Positions 42,483-53,407 of a stretch of 64,000 bases of DNA are shown piece by piece. The DNA is from Culex pipiens pallens (Eukaryota; Arthropoda; Insecta; Diptera; Culicidae): NCBI RefSeq assembly GCF_016801865.2, contig NC_068938.1, positions 221,852,663-221,916,662 on the forward strand, given 5' to 3'. Made by a program: the position numbers and the translations under genes. The notes below the pieces were generated by a model. That model was not told the origin of the DNA. It did not search any database and worked only from the letters and a program-made list of their open reading frames with translations. How positions within the stretch are numbered: the stretch's first letter is position 1; each line of letters begins with the position of its first letter.

Positions 42483-42676
42483 TAATATAACCGGGGAAAG
42501 ACGTTCAAAGTCTGGTTGCGGAGCAGGAAAAAGACGAGCTGTTATCAGTTGGAGATTCAGCGTAAAAAGAGGCCGAATAGAGCACAAGCTCGTTTATTTA
42601 AGGTCAGATAGAAAAACACGCGTTACATGTATTTGTGCTGTCATTTGACTAGCACTCAAACGAGGGGTACTCAACA
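42483..42676 (-). repeat. 5' LTR of the Gag-X element
   Basis: 194 bp, partner of 28210-28401. Followed on the plus strand by the GTCCA target duplication and then copia-1 coding sequence. Confidence 0.85.
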
Positions 42677-42681
42677 GTCCA

Positions 42682-43210
42682 CTCGGACCTGTGCGGTCCG
42701 ATGGAGACGGAGTCGATCGGAGGCAGACGTTACTTTCTGACCTTCATTGATGATGCCAGCCGCAAGACCGTCGTTTGCTTTCTGAAGTTAAAGACTGATG
42801 TGCTGGAAGCATTTCAAAACTTCAAAGCGTTTGCGGAGAACCAGACAGGTGAGCGGATCAAGCGGATTCGTACCGACAACGGTCGTGAGTACGTGAACCG
42901 CGAGATGGAAGAGTTCCTGCGCAAGTCTGGTATCTACCACGAGAAGACCGTTCCGTATAATCCGGAACAGAATGGTCTGGCTGAGAGACGCAACCGCACG
43001 TACGTTGAGAGAGCGAGAAGCATGCTGTTCGACGCTGGCCTGGACAAGAGATTTTGGGCGGAAGCAGTGGCAACTGCGTCGCACGTGATCAACCGATCAC
43101 CGGCGAAGGGACTGTCGGTGACACCGGAGGAGAAGTTCACGGGCAAGCGACCGGATCTGTCGCATCTCCGTGTGTTCGGGACCAAGTGCATGGCGCATGT
43201 ACCGAAGGAG
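42682..43210 (+). pseudogene. copia-1 integrase core (part 2)
   Basis: Resumes the frame lost at 28209 (LVH|SDLCGP). It shows the integrase core FLTFIDDASRK, IRTDNGREYVN and PYNPEQNGLAERRNRT, so all three acidic residues of the DD-E triad are present. It ends at HVPKE, where the non-LTR element is inserted. The frame continues through 47594-47608 (RRRKW) and then at 51546. Confidence 0.9.
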
Positions 43211-43659
43211 TAGCGTAGGAGTCGCTCAACCTGCATTCCTGTCACACATGAGGTCTGCACAGCTGATTCCACGTAGATTTTTCCCGCCAGTAATGACAGG
43301 AAACGCTGACAAACGGAATATGTTCCAAAATCATAAGTGGTTTTTTTTAACATATGAAGGGAAATCATCGTGAACTGGAACTGCCGGTCGTTAGCCCGGG
43401 TAAAGTGGAAACGTTGAGATGATTGTTGTCCTCTGCTCTCATCTCGCAAAAAGCCATACAGAGAACCGCGTCCCATTCCCCATCCCCAATCCCTTTCCCA
43501 AATCCCAATCCCCAATCTACAGTGTCAAGCGACCCGTGCCAAGGGATGTATGTCTGGAGGGGAGCAAGAAGTATCCAGGTCTGAACGGAGCCTGCGTGGT
43601 ACCAAGACGCCCCACGCAGTATGTAGTCTCCTCTGTGTCTTTGCAGGCCCGAGTCACAG

Positions 43660-44001
43660 TTGAAGTTTGTAGGAGTCCTGAAAACAAGGTTTATCAACAT
43701 GGAAACTGATCAAAACCAAAACCCAAGTGCCAGCTGCTTCCCTCAGCTGGAACCAACGCGGAAGAAAGGAAGAAGAAGCATGAAATCCGCCGGAAGAGAG
43801 GACACCACTAGAAGAGAAGAGTCGGCGGAAAACTGTAGAGTGCAGTTTGCGGTGTCGGAACGCATGAGAGACATGCACAGGAAGGTTCACATGTGGAAGG
43901 AAGTAGGAGAGTTATCCAGTACCAAACGAGAACCTTCTGTTGTTCTTCGGAGCAATTCCGCGAGAGATGGTAAGGTTACGCAACAGTTTGAAGAAAACTA
44001 G
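43660..44001 (+). pseudogene. Possible remnant of ORF1 in the non-LTR element
   Basis: 113 codons, rich in Arg, Lys and Glu (for example EPTRKKGRRSMKSAGREDTTRREE), with no zinc knuckle or RRM. Its place before the RT frame is where ORF1 should be, but it is far shorter than a normal ORF1. Low certainty. Confidence 0.3.
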
Positions 44002-44097
44002 GCAACCACATGCATATTTTCGCTTCTTTGCGAATATAGCACCGGTACAGCTGAACATTCTGAAAATGTCGTCCCGACCACCAAGGGAAAGCAGGAG

Positions 44098-47000
44098 ATG
44101 GTTGTTGCATCTGCTTACTTTCCTGGTGACAAGGACGATGTTCCACCGCCAGAAGTGGCCGCACTTGTGCGATACTGTAGGGCTGTCAATAAACCGTTCC
44201 TCATCGGTTGTGACGCGAACGCCCACCATACGATATGGGGAAGCACGGATGTTAACGATAGAGGTGAGCGCCTTCTTGAATACTTGACGTCTAACAACGT
44301 CAATGTATGCAATAAGGGCAATGAACCTACTTTTGTTACTGTCGCAAGACAGGAGGTCTTGGACCTCACTCTGTGTAGTGCTGCTTTTGCAGACAAAATA
44401 AAAAACTGGCATGTCTCTGAAGAAGCTAGTCTATCTGATCACAGACAGATTGTCTTTGACATTGAAGCCAGTCAACTGAAAAGGGAAACGTTTCGTGACC
44501 CAAATGACACGGACTGGAACGCCTTTCGAGGTCACCTTTGCCGGTCCAAACAAGACGCTCCTTCACGAATACGAACCCCCGAAGAATTGGATACTGCAGC
44601 GAATACTCTTCAACGCAGGATCACGGCAGCCTACCAGGCAAGCTGCCCTAAGAAGGTGAGGGAAATCTGTCGGGACGTACCGTGGTGGAGCGAAAGCCTG
44701 AGCAGTCTCCGCAAGGAGGCTAGAAGGCTTTTCAACAGAGCTAAGCTCACTTCCGAATGGGATGCCTACAAAGCAGCCCTAACGAAGTATAACGCGGAGT
44801 TGAGGAGAGCCAAAAAAACTAGCCTGGCTAATTTCTGTGAGGACATAAGCTCGATGTCTGAAGCAACCCGACTCCAAAAGGCGTTGTCAAAAGACCATTC
44901 CAACGGTCTAGGACAGGTGAGAGACGAGCAAGGCACTCTCACTGTCACAAACAAGGAAACACTGCAAGTACTCATGAGTACGCACTTTCCAGAATCAACT
45001 GAAAGAGAGGAGGGTGCAGCTAGTACCCGGACTGCAGATGGCGTATGGTGTCGACCATCAAGAGAGTCAGTCCACCTAGCCCGTCGAATGTTCAACCAGT
45101 CTTCAATCAGATGGGCCCTCGGCACATTTGAACCACTGAAGGCTGCAGGACCCGATGGCATCCTTCCAATCTTTCTCCAAAAAGCAGCCGACACCATAAT
45201 GGCTGAGTTGATCAACTTACTTCGAGCCAGCTTCACCCTGGGTTACATCCCTCGAAGCTGGCGCAAAGTTAAGGTGATCTTCATACCTAAGGACGGCAGA
45301 AGTGACCCCACGATGCCAAAAGCCTTCAGACCCATAAGTCTGACAGTGACGCTGCTCAAGCTTATGGAGAAAATCACGGATAACCACATCCGGGCGGAGT
45401 TCTTGAAGGACTTCCCTTTGCATAAACACCAATATGCATACCAAGCGGGCAAATCGACCGAAACTGCCCTACACGCGTTAGTGTCACGTATCGAGAACGC
45501 ACTGAAATATAAAGAATCTGCACTTTGTGCTTTTCTTGATATTCAGGGCGCTTTCGATAACACTTCGTACACAGCCATCAATGAAGCGCTCCGGTCGAGG
45601 AACGTAGATGGCACAACTGCGAGCTGGATTCATGCTATGCTTACGAGCAGAGAGATTTCAGCATCGCTAGGAGACACATCCATCACAATAACGGCAGCCA
45701 AAGGCTGTCCGCAAGGGGGAGTACTCTCTCCTTTGCTTTGGCTGCTGGTGGTAGATAGTCTTCTAAGAAAACTTACACTACTCGGCTACGAAGTCATTGG
45801 ATATGCTGACGACGTAGTCTTAATCATCCGGGGGAAGTACGACGGAACGTTATCGGACCGTCTACAGTCAGCTCTAAACTGCACCATGTCGTGGTGTGAG
45901 CAGGAAGGGCTGACAATAAACCCCAACAAAACCGTGATAATCCCGTTTACTAACAGGAGGAAACACGACCTTAGGCCGCCTACCTTGAAAGGAACCCAAC
46001 TGACCTTCAGTTCTGAGGTCAAATATTTAGGAGTAATCCTTGACAAAAAGCTGAACTGGAATGCACATCTGGACTATGCGGTAAAGAAGGCAACTACTGC
46101 TATCTGGGCGTGCAACAAAATGCTCGGCAAAACCTGGGGACTTAAACCGAAACTTGCATTCTGGTCTTACACCACCATCGCTCGACCTAGGGTAACCTAT
46201 GCGTCGACCGTTTGGTGGCCGAAGACTGAACAGAAGACATGTCAGTCGAAGCTGACCAAGCTCCAACGACTGGCATGTCTCTCTGTAACGAGTGCAATGA
46301 AAACAACCCCCACCGCGGCCATGGAAGCCATGCTATGCATTCTGCCTTTACATTTACATGTGAAGCAGGAGGCAGCGCTTGGCGCTCTACGACTACAACG
46401 GTGTAACAACTGGGTGGAAGGAGATGGAACGGGTCACTCGCGGATCGTGAAGGCTTTTGACATTTCCCCCCTTGCAACTTCAGTCTCGGACTGCATGGAG
46501 GTGAGGCCCAACATGGACATTCCATATGAGGTGATTGAAACAAATCGCCAAATGTGGAGTAATGGAGGACCTACACTTCCAGAAGGAACTATTCGTTTCT
46601 TTACGGATGGTTCAAAAATGGGCACTTCTACTGGAGCTGGAGTCTTCGGTCCTCGAACCAGGGAAACCATATCTATGGGAAAGTGGCCTACCGTTTTTCA
46701 AGCAGAAGTGTATGCCATACACATCTGTGCGAGGACGTGTATTATGAGAAATTATAGACACGCAAAAATCGGTATTTTCTCGGATAGCCAAGCTGCACTA
46801 TTGGCATTAAAATCCTCTAAATGCGAATCCAAACTTGTTTGGGAGTGCGTCGCTTCCCTCAGGGAACTTGCTTCTCGGCATAACAGAGTCATGTTGTTTT
46901 GGGTCCCAGGGCACTGCGGCATTGAAGGCAACGAAATGGCTGATGAACTTGCCAGACAAGGCTCATCAAACATCTTCGTGGGTCCCGAGCCGTTCCTTGG

Positions 47001-47481
47001 AATCTCAAAAAGTGCCGTGAAGCAAGAAATAACTAATTGGGGACAATCGCAAATCGCTTCAATCTGGGGCGAGATGCGAGGATTGAGACAAGCTAAAACT
47101 TTTATCACTCCAAGTCCTTCAATTGCCAGGAAACTTCTTGGCTTAAACCGTAGGGAACTACGAATACTCGCAGGGCTTCTAACAGGACATTGTCCTGCCA
47201 GATATCACCTGCACAAAATCGGCAGGTGGCCTAACAACCTCTGTCGTTTTTGTTTAACTGAGCTGGAAAGCTCGGCACATTTACTCTGCTTCTGCGGAGC
47301 ACTTGTGTCTCGAAGGCTGCGGTTCTTTGGATCGCACCTTCTTACGCCGTACGATGTATGGCACCACACCCATCCCAAGAAGGTCATACAGTTCATCGAC
47401 TGTATTGCGCCGAATTGGGATAAACCATGTCTGCAAAATAACCCCTCGTCTTCCGATCCAATGGATACGAGTAATTTGTAG
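44098..47481 (+). CDS. Non-LTR reverse transcriptase/RNase H polyprotein, endonuclease N-terminally truncated
   Basis: 1127 residues, open throughout. It begins inside an APE-type endonuclease domain (VVASAYFPGDKD, FLIGCDANAHHTIWG, SDHRQIVFDIE). The first third of that domain, with its metal-binding Asn and Glu, is missing. RT follows with PKAFRPISLT, YQAGKSTETAL, LDIQGAFDN, GCPQGGVLSPLLW and active site YADD at 569-572. Then come RNase H (FFTDGSK, AEVYAIHICA, SDSQAALLAL, WVPGHCGIEGNEMADELA) and a C-terminal CRFC...H...CFC finger. Reading upstream in frame gives only a few dozen codons, so the loss is real. RT and RNase H look intact, but the element probably cannot nick its own target. Confidence 0.9.
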   Translation: MVVASAYFPGDKDDVPPPEVAALVRYCRAVNKPFLIGCDANAHHTIWGSTDVNDRGERLLEYLTSNNVNVCNKGNEPTFVTVARQEVLDLTLCSAAFADKIKNWHVSEEASLSDHRQIVFDIEASQLKRETFRDPNDTDWNAFRGHLCRSKQDAPSRIRTPEELDTAANTLQRRITAAYQASCPKKVREICRDVPWWSESLSSLRKEARRLFNRAKLTSEWDAYKAALTKYNAELRRAKKTSLANFCEDISSMSEATRLQKALSKDHSNGLGQVRDEQGTLTVTNKETLQVLMSTHFPESTEREEGAASTRTADGVWCRPSRESVHLARRMFNQSSIRWALGTFEPLKAAGPDGILPIFLQKAADTIMAELINLLRASFTLGYIPRSWRKVKVIFIPKDGRSDPTMPKAFRPISLTVTLLKLMEKITDNHIRAEFLKDFPLHKHQYAYQAGKSTETALHALVSRIENALKYKESALCAFLDIQGAFDNTSYTAINEALRSRNVDGTTASWIHAMLTSREISASLGDTSITITAAKGCPQGGVLSPLLWLLVVDSLLRKLTLLGYEVIGYADDVVLIIRGKYDGTLSDRLQSALNCTMSWCEQEGLTINPNKTVIIPFTNRRKHDLRPPTLKGTQLTFSSEVKYLGVILDKKLNWNAHLDYAVKKATTAIWACNKMLGKTWGLKPKLAFWSYTTIARPRVTYASTVWWPKTEQKTCQSKLTKLQRLACLSVTSAMKTTPTAAMEAMLCILPLHLHVKQEAALGALRLQRCNNWVEGDGTGHSRIVKAFDISPLATSVSDCMEVRPNMDIPYEVIETNRQMWSNGGPTLPEGTIRFFTDGSKMGTSTGAGVFGPRTRETISMGKWPTVFQAEVYAIHICARTCIMRNYRHAKIGIFSDSQAALLALKSSKCESKLVWECVASLRELASRHNRVMLFWVPGHCGIEGNEMADELARQGSSNIFVGPEPFLGISKSAVKQEITNWGQSQIASIWGEMRGLRQAKTFITPSPSIARKLLGLNRRELRILAGLLTGHCPARYHLHKIGRWPNNLCRFCLTELESSAHLLCFCGALVSRRLRFFGSHLLTPYDVWHHTHPKKVIQFIDCIAPNWDKPCLQNNPSSSDPMDTSNL

Positions 47482-47593
47482 TATGGACAGTAACCAGGGT
47501 ACATCACAAAAGATAGCCTTCTCAGGTGGTCGCAGTGAACTTAACCCAATGCCCATTGGGCAACAAAAAAAAAAAAAAAATGTACCGAAGGAG

Positions 47594-47608
47594 CGACGAC
47601 GAAAGTGG
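47594..47608 (+). pseudogene. copia-1 coding fragment between two insertions (part 3)
   Basis: Fifteen bases encode RRRKW, joining HVPKE (43210) to DKKSEP (51546). AGTGG at 47604-47608 is the target duplication of copia-2. Confidence 0.85.
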
Positions 47609-47804
47609 TGATAAGTTGGCAACCACCGCACTCTGTTCGCCCCTACGACGCTCAAGCCCACTGGGCACACGCGGGCTGCTGCTGTTTGACAGCTGCACTT
47701 CTGCTACCAGTCTGTGACAAAGTTCAAAGAGATTACACGCTTTATTTTTCTTTTCGCTAATCTTAAACCGCGTGTTTTATTCCGGCCTCCCCGAAACCTC
47801 TTTA
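47609..47804 (+). repeat. 5' LTR of copia-2
   Basis: 196 bp, same length as 51345-51540. Followed by the tRNA-iMet-type primer site at 47805-47819. Confidence 0.92.
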
Positions 47805-47865
47805 GGTTGTGGGCCCAAGTCGCGTTTCGGTCAAACGGGAAAAGTGCGCGGAATCGTCGGGCGTC

Positions 47866-50800
47866 ATGACGGACGCAAAACCCGCTCCGGTGCAGGTGCC
47901 GATGTTGGACGAGTCCAACTTCAACCCGTGGCGTCTCCGCATGTTATCGTTCCTGGAGGAGCACGAGCTCTTGGAATGTGTGCGGTCGGACGTAGGCGAC
48001 GTGGCGGAACTGAAGGAGAAAGCGGGAGAAAAGCCGGAGGAAAAGACGGCCCGGATGAAGCTGCTGGACAAGCGCATCAGGAAGGACCGTCACTGCCGTT
48101 CGCAGTTGATGGCGCGGATCAGCGATGCGCAGATGGACCACCTGGAGGAGGACATGTCCCCGAAGGACATCTGGGACAAGCTGCACAACATCCACGCGCG
48201 GAAGAGCGTCGCGAGCCGGATGCGGATCCAACGGCAGATCGTGACGATGCGCTACGATGGGGGAAAGCTGCAGCAGCACTTCTTGCAGTTCGAAAAGTTG
48301 ATCCGGGAGTATCGGTCTGCCGGCGCGAAGCTGGAGGAGATCGACGTGATTTGCCACCTGTTTATCTCGTTGGGATCGGCGTTCTCCGGTGCTGTGACGG
48401 CGCTGGAAACCATGTCGCAGGAGGACCTCAAGCTCGATTTCGTCAAGAACCGGCTCTTGGACGAAGAGACGAAGAAGGGCATCGAATCGCCCACCCCGTC
48501 CCAGAGCGATGCTGCGTTTCACGGGGCGAAGCCGCAGAAGAAGCAAAAGTGTTTCGGCTGCAACAAGGAGGGCCACCGGGTGGCCGACTGTCCGGAGAAG
48601 AAGAAGCCGCAGCAGAGCAAGAGGAAGCAGAAGTCGAAGGCGAACGTAGCGGATTCCGGCAGCAACCGGAAGAAAGTTTGCTTCGTGAGCGAAGCAAACC
48701 CCCAGCAGGCGCGGACGCGCTGGTTCATCGATTCCGGTGCGACGGATCATCTAGTGCGGGACAAGGAGCTGTTCTGTGAGCTGCATCGTCTGAAGAAGCC
48801 CATCGAGATCGCGGTGGCCAAGGACGGTGAAACGATCCAGGCGGAGCACTCCGGCACGGTGAAGGTGGTTGCGGTCGTGAACGGTAAGAGAGTGAACTGT
48901 ACGATCAAAGACGCGTTGTACGTGCCGAAGCTGCGCTGCAATTTGTTTTCGGTGCTGCGCGTTGAACAAGCCGGGATGCGCGTCGTGTTCGATGACGGGA
49001 AAGCGACAGTGTACAGTGGTTCCGAAATCGTCGCGTGTGCTACTGTGCAGAACAAGCTGTACGAAATGAACTTTCTGGCTCGGCACGGTACGGACGATTC
49101 TTCGCTGTTGACGTGCGGTCGCGTGCGGAAGGGGTTCGTGCTCTGGCACCGTCGTTTTGGACATTTGAACGAGCAAAGCCTCAAGTGTCTGGTGCAGAAG
49201 GAGATGGTATCCGGACTCGACCTCAGTACCGCCGGGACTGACGATACCGTCGTGTGTGAATCGTGCGTTGTCGGCAAGCAAACGCGGAAGCCTCATCCAC
49301 CGCGTGAAGGTCGTCGATCGTCGCGAGTGCTCGAATTGGTACACACCGACGTGTGTGGTCCCGTATCGCCGGAGGGACTCGACGGGATGAAATATTTTGT
49401 GACGTTCATCGACGACTGGACCCATTTCGTGATGGTGTACCTGATTCGCTCGAAGGACGAGGTCATGGAGTGTTTCGAGGAGTACGAGGCCTTGGTGACG
49501 GCGAAGTTCGAGCGGCCGATCTCTCGGCTGAAGTGCGACAACGGCGGCGAGTACCGGAACAAGCGCTTCGAGGGGTTCTGCAAGAAAAAGGGGATCCGGA
49601 TGGAGCCTACTGTCCCCTACACGCCGGAGATGAACCCGTTGAGCGAACGCATGAACCGGACGCTAGTCGAGAAGGCGCGGGCGATGCTTGCTGATGCTGG
49701 CGTCGACAAGAAGTTCTGGGGGGAAGCCATGCTGACGGCGGCCTACCTGACGAACCGAAGCCCGACCGCTGCTCTCGAGATGAAGAAAACGCCGTACGAG
49801 TTGTGGGAGTCCAAGAGGCCGGACGTGTCGAACATTCGTGTTTTTGGCAGCGATGTGTTCGTCCACGTCCCGAAGGAGTTGCGCCGAAAGCTGGATAACA
49901 AGGCGTGGAAAGGAACGCTCGTCGGGTACTCACACAACGGGTATCGAGTTTGGGACCCCAAGAAACGGACGGTCGTCACGGCGCGCGACGTGGACTTCGT
50001 GGAGTCTGTCGCGGTGCAGCAGCACGTCGCGCAACCCGACTCGCAGTTTGTGCCACTTGAATCCGATGAAGAGAGCTGCGTCGATGACGCGAGCTGTGCC
50101 GACGATGGAGACGAGACTTCGGAAGACGAGTTCAGCAGTGCTGCCGATGAACCCGAAGCTGAGGAAGCTGATGGCAGCGGCCGACCTCAAAGACGGAAGA
50201 ACCCTCCCGCTTGGCACAAGGATTTCGAGGTTGAGTACGCCAGTTTTGCACTCAACGCGATGAACTTCATCGAGGACATCCCGAGTTCGGTCCCTGAACT
50301 GAAAAAGCGGGACGATTGGCACGAGTGGAGAGCTGCGATGCAAGACGAGATGAACTCCATGAAGCGCAACAACGCCTGGACGCTGGTGAAGTTACCTGCA
50401 GGACGCAAAGCCGTTACCTGCAAGTGGGTGTTCAAGGTGAAGCGGGGCGACGCTGAGAAACCGGACCGGTTCAAGGCGAGACTGGTCGCCAGAGGCTTCA
50501 CGCAGAAGCCCGGGTTCGACTACACCGAGACCTACTCTCCGGTGGCGAAGTTGGACACGCTGCGGGCGGTGTTGGCGCTGGCCAACGAGAATCGGATGTT
50601 CGTGCACCAGATGGACGTGAAGACCGCGTTCCTGAACGGTGAGTTAGCTGAAGAGATCTACATGACCCAGCCGGAAGAGTTTCAGCAGGGGAATGGTCTG
50701 GTCTGCAAGCTGAACCGTTCCATCTACGGGTTGAAGCAAGCGTCCCGGGCGTGGAACGACCGATTCCATGGCTTCATCAGCAAACTCGGATTCGTCCGGA

Positions 50801-51333
50801 GCGCCAACGACATGTGTACCTACACCCGAGGAGCTGGAGACAAGAAGCTGATCTTGGTACTGTACGTAGACGACATCCTCCTGGCCGGAACGTCGTTGAA
50901 AGTGCTGGAAGCGGTCAAGCAGAAGCTAACCGAGGAGTTCGAGATGTACGGTCGGCTGGCTAACGAGGAAGCAGCAGACGGTTTCTCTGTCGTCGACGGA
51001 GGCGGAGCTCGCGGCACTCTGCACGGCAGCGTGTCACACCCTGTGGACGATACGCGTGCTGGACGATCTGGGCAAGCCAGTGGACGGTCCCGTACCGATG
51101 TTCGAGGACAACCAGTCCACGATCAGGATTGCCGAGGATTCTCGAGACTGCAAGCGCCTGAAGCACGTGGACACCAAGTTCCACTTCCTGCGAGAGCTGG
51201 TGCAGCAGAGGACGATCGAGATCAAGTTCGTGCGCTCGGCGGAGCAACAAGCGGACATCATGACCAAAGGTCTACCGGCAGCTGTCTTCAAGGATCTTCG
51301 CGCCAAGCTGGGATTGGAGGAGACGTGCTGTGA
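47866..51333 (+). pseudogene. copia-2 Gag-Pol, internally deleted
   Basis: The likely start is MTDAKPAPVQVP, after the primer site. In order: a Gag/UBN2-like region (LDESNFNPWRLRM); a zinc knuckle CFGCNKEGHRVADC; a protease WFIDSGATDHL; an integrase zinc domain and core (TFIDDWTHF, KCDNGGEYRN, PYTPEMNPLSERMNRT); an RT with MDVKTAFLNG, IYGLKQASRAW and active site YVDD at about 50863. After EFEMYGRL (about 50960) the frame shifts. The RNase H part reads on in another frame (QTVSLSSTEAELAAL...MFEDNQSTIRI...ADIMTKGLP) to a stop at 51335-51337. Several hundred bases between RT and RNase H are missing compared with copia-1. Domains upstream are intact. Confidence 0.92.
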
Positions 51334-51344
51334 TTGAGCAGGGG

Positions 51345-51540
51345 TGATAAGTTGGCAACCACCGCACTCTGTTCGCCCCTACGACGCTCAAGCCCACTGG
51401 GCACACGCGGGCTGCTGCTGTTTGACAGCTGCACTTCCGCTACCAGTCTGTGACAAAGTTCAAAGAATTTACACGCTTTATTTTTCTTTTCGCTAATCTT
51501 AAACCGCGTGTTTTATTCCGGCCTCCCCGAAACCTCTTTA
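51345..51540 (+). repeat. 3' LTR of copia-2
   Basis: 196 bp. Followed by the AGTGG duplication and resumption of the copia-1 frame. Confidence 0.92.
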
Positions 51541-51545
51541 AGTGG

Positions 51546-52262
51546 GACAAGAAGTCGGAACCTTGCATTTTCGTCGGGTACAGCGACAACTCGAAGGCGT
51601 ACAGGGTCTACAGCCAGAGGACGAAGTCCGTCGTGACAAGCCGAGATGTCATCTTTCTGGACGAGAAGTCGACCGGGACCGACGTTGCTTTGACGGAGCC
51701 TGCGGTCCGAGATGAAGAAATGGAGCTGATCGTGCCAAGTATTCCGATCGAGGTCGGTCCAGCTGCTGAAGAGGAAGCTGAGCTCGAAGAAGACGAGTCG
51801 GACTTCAGCGATTACGAGTCGGTCGAAGGCGATGCCGATTCGCTGGTTGAGGCGGAGGAAGAACCGTTGGTGCTCCCTCCACAACCAGAGGACCCACAAG
51901 TGTTGGTAAGGCGTAGTGGTAGGGAGCACGTGCCCCCAGGCAAGTATAAAGATTATGTGTGCAGTACCCTTCCTGAAAAAGATTCCCAACCCAGACAGAA
52001 CCGTTCCACCCCGATGATGGTCGAGCCTGACACGTTCCGTGAGGCGATTGCTCGAGACGACAGCGACCAGTGGAAACGTGCGATGGAAGCGGAGTTCGGA
52101 GCGCTGGTGGAGAATCGGACGTGGGAACTAACCGATCTGCCGAAGGGGAGGAAAGCTCTACGCTGCAGGTGGGTCTACAAACTCAAGACGAACTCGGATG
52201 GATCTGTCGAGCGCTACAAAGCCCGCTTGGTGATCAAGGGCTATTCGCATCACGGAATCAGG
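51546..52262 (+). pseudogene. copia-1 integrase C-terminus and RT start (part 4)
   Basis: Resumes with DKKSEPCIFVGYSDNSKAYR, an integrase C-terminal segment typical of copia, then an acidic linker (EEEAELEEDESDFSDYESVEGD) and the start of RT (WKRAMEAEFGALVENRTWEL, CRWVYKLK, ERYKARLVIKGYSHH). Near 52262 the frame breaks. The conserved stretch from the FAPV region to the MD-TAFL motif is missing, so about 250 bases of RT were deleted. Confidence 0.85.
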
Positions 52263-53400
52263 TACCCCCACGAAAGTCTGCAAGCTGCGAAAGGCGCTGT
52301 ACGGTCTGAAACAAGCCAGCCGGGTATGGAACCAGAAGCTGGATGCCGAGCTGAAGCGAACTGGGCTGAAGCGTTCGGCGTACGACACGTGCGTCTACTT
52401 CAAGCTGGAGGGCAACACGGTCCTTATTGTTGCCGTTTACGTGGATGATTTGTTGGTGTTCTCGAACAACCAGCAGTGGGTGACCAAGCTGAAGAAGGAC
52501 CTGATGGCGCGATTCCGGATGAAAGACTTGGGCATGGCGAGCAAAGTTCTTTGCATGGGAGTGACCAGAGTCGATGGCAAGGTGATGTTGGACCAGGAGC
52601 AGTACATCAACGAGTTGCCGCAGCGATTCAACGTGGCCGAGTGTAATGCCGTCTCGACGCCTGCTGATCCGACTCAGAAGCTGACCAAGGAGATGTGCCC
52701 GAGCACTGTCGAGGAACGGGAGCAGATGGCGAAAGTTCCGTTCCGTGAACTGGTAGGCGGACTGCAGTATTTGGCGCTATCAACCCGGCCAGATATCTGC
52801 TACGCGGTGAACGCGGTCAGCCAGTTCAGCAGCAACCCAGGGAAGGCACACTGGATTGCGGCCAAGCGAGTGCTGCGGTACCTGAAGGGGACCAAAACGA
52901 TGAAGCTGACCTACTCGAAGCACGGAGACCAGGGCTTCGTCGGATACAGCGATGCGGACTGGGGAAACGATCCCGAGACCCGTCGATCGATCACTGGCTA
53001 CGTCTACATGGAGGCTGGTGGTTCGATCTCATGGAGCTGCAGGAAGCAAACCACGGTGGCGCTGTCGACGATGGAAGCGGAGTACATGGCCGTCTCAGCT
53101 GCAACTCAAGAGGCACTGTGGTGGCGCGGACTGCTGAAGGAGCTGTTTGGTGTCGCTCAACCGGTCACGATCCACTGTGACAACATGAGCGCGGTGCACC
53201 TGGCGGAGAAGGAGATCGGCTACTCGCCCCGAAGCAAGCACATCGATATTCGGCACCACTTTGTGCGCGAGAACGTCGAGGAGAAGCTGATCAAGCTGGA
53301 GCACGTCGCAACGGAGGCGCAGAAGGCGGACGTGTTCACGAAGCCGGTAGCTGTTTCGAAATTTCTTGAAGCACGGAAGGCTCTCGGAATTCTCGGTTGA
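52263..53400 (+). pseudogene. copia-1 RT C-terminus and RNase H (part 5)
   Basis: In the shifted frame, KVCKLRKALYGLKQASRVW leads to the RT active site YVDD (about 52440) and then to thumb and RNase H motifs (STRPDICYAVNAVSQF, GYSDADWGND, WSCRKQTTVALSTMEAEYMA, CDNMSAVHLAE, KHIDIRHHFVREN, ADVFTKP). It ends at LGILG with stop at 53398-53400. A G-rich purine tract directly follows, then the 3' LTR. Confidence 0.88.
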
Positions 53401-53407
53401 GGGGGGA

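Larger units (their letters stand above)
28210..42676 (-). mobile_element. Gag-encoding LTR element without pol ('Gag-X'), itself split by a gypsy element
   Basis: The LTRs are about 192-194 bp (28210-28401 and 42483-42676). Read on the minus strand they start TGTTGAGTACCCC and end GGTTATATTA. The 5-bp duplication GTCCA flanks it (28205-28209 and 42677-42681). A purine tract (AGCAAAGGGGGAAGGAC on the minus strand) adjoins the left LTR and a primer-site-like TGGCGACGGGGAT adjoins the right one, confirming minus orientation. Without the inner gypsy element it is about 4.8 kb. It carries one long frame and no reverse transcriptase or integrase. The LTRs differ by several substitutions and two 1-base indels, so it is older than the gypsy element inside it. 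Confidence 0.85.
43211..47580 (+). mobile_element. Non-LTR retrotransposon (I/R1-like, with RNase H)
   Basis: Ends in a 17-base A run (47564-47580) and is flanked by a 13-14-bp duplication, TGTACCGAAGGAG (43198-43210 and 47581-47593), the signature of target-primed reverse transcription. It encodes a truncated endonuclease, RT, RNase H and a C-terminal Cys/His motif. RNase H in a LINE-type element points to the I/R1/LOA-related clades. The 5' part looks internally deleted (no full ORF1 or endonuclease N-terminus). Confidence 0.9.
47609..51540 (+). mobile_element. Ty1/copia retrotransposon 'copia-2', inserted in copia-1
   Basis: 196-bp LTRs (47609-47804 and 51345-51540) start TGATAAGTTGG and end CCTCTTTA. 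The duplication AGTGG flanks it (47604-47608 and 51541-51545). A primer site GGTTGTGGGCCCAAG adjoins the 5' LTR and AGCAGGGG precedes the 3' LTR. The LTRs are almost identical (I see two substitutions), so insertion is recent. A deletion with frameshift in the RT/RNase H region makes it defective. Confidence 0.95.

Noticed and set aside
41910..42648. Frames of 111 (minus) and 209 (plus) codons in the Gag-X leader
   Set aside because: GC-rich leader sequence gives open frames on both strands. There is no recognisable domain, and the plus-strand frame runs into the LTR against the element's orientation.
47772..48779. 335-codon plus-strand frame and 268-codon minus-strand frame over copia-2 Gag
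   Set aside because: Alternative-frame shadows of the copia-2 Gag-Pol, which has the zinc knuckle and protease in its own frame.
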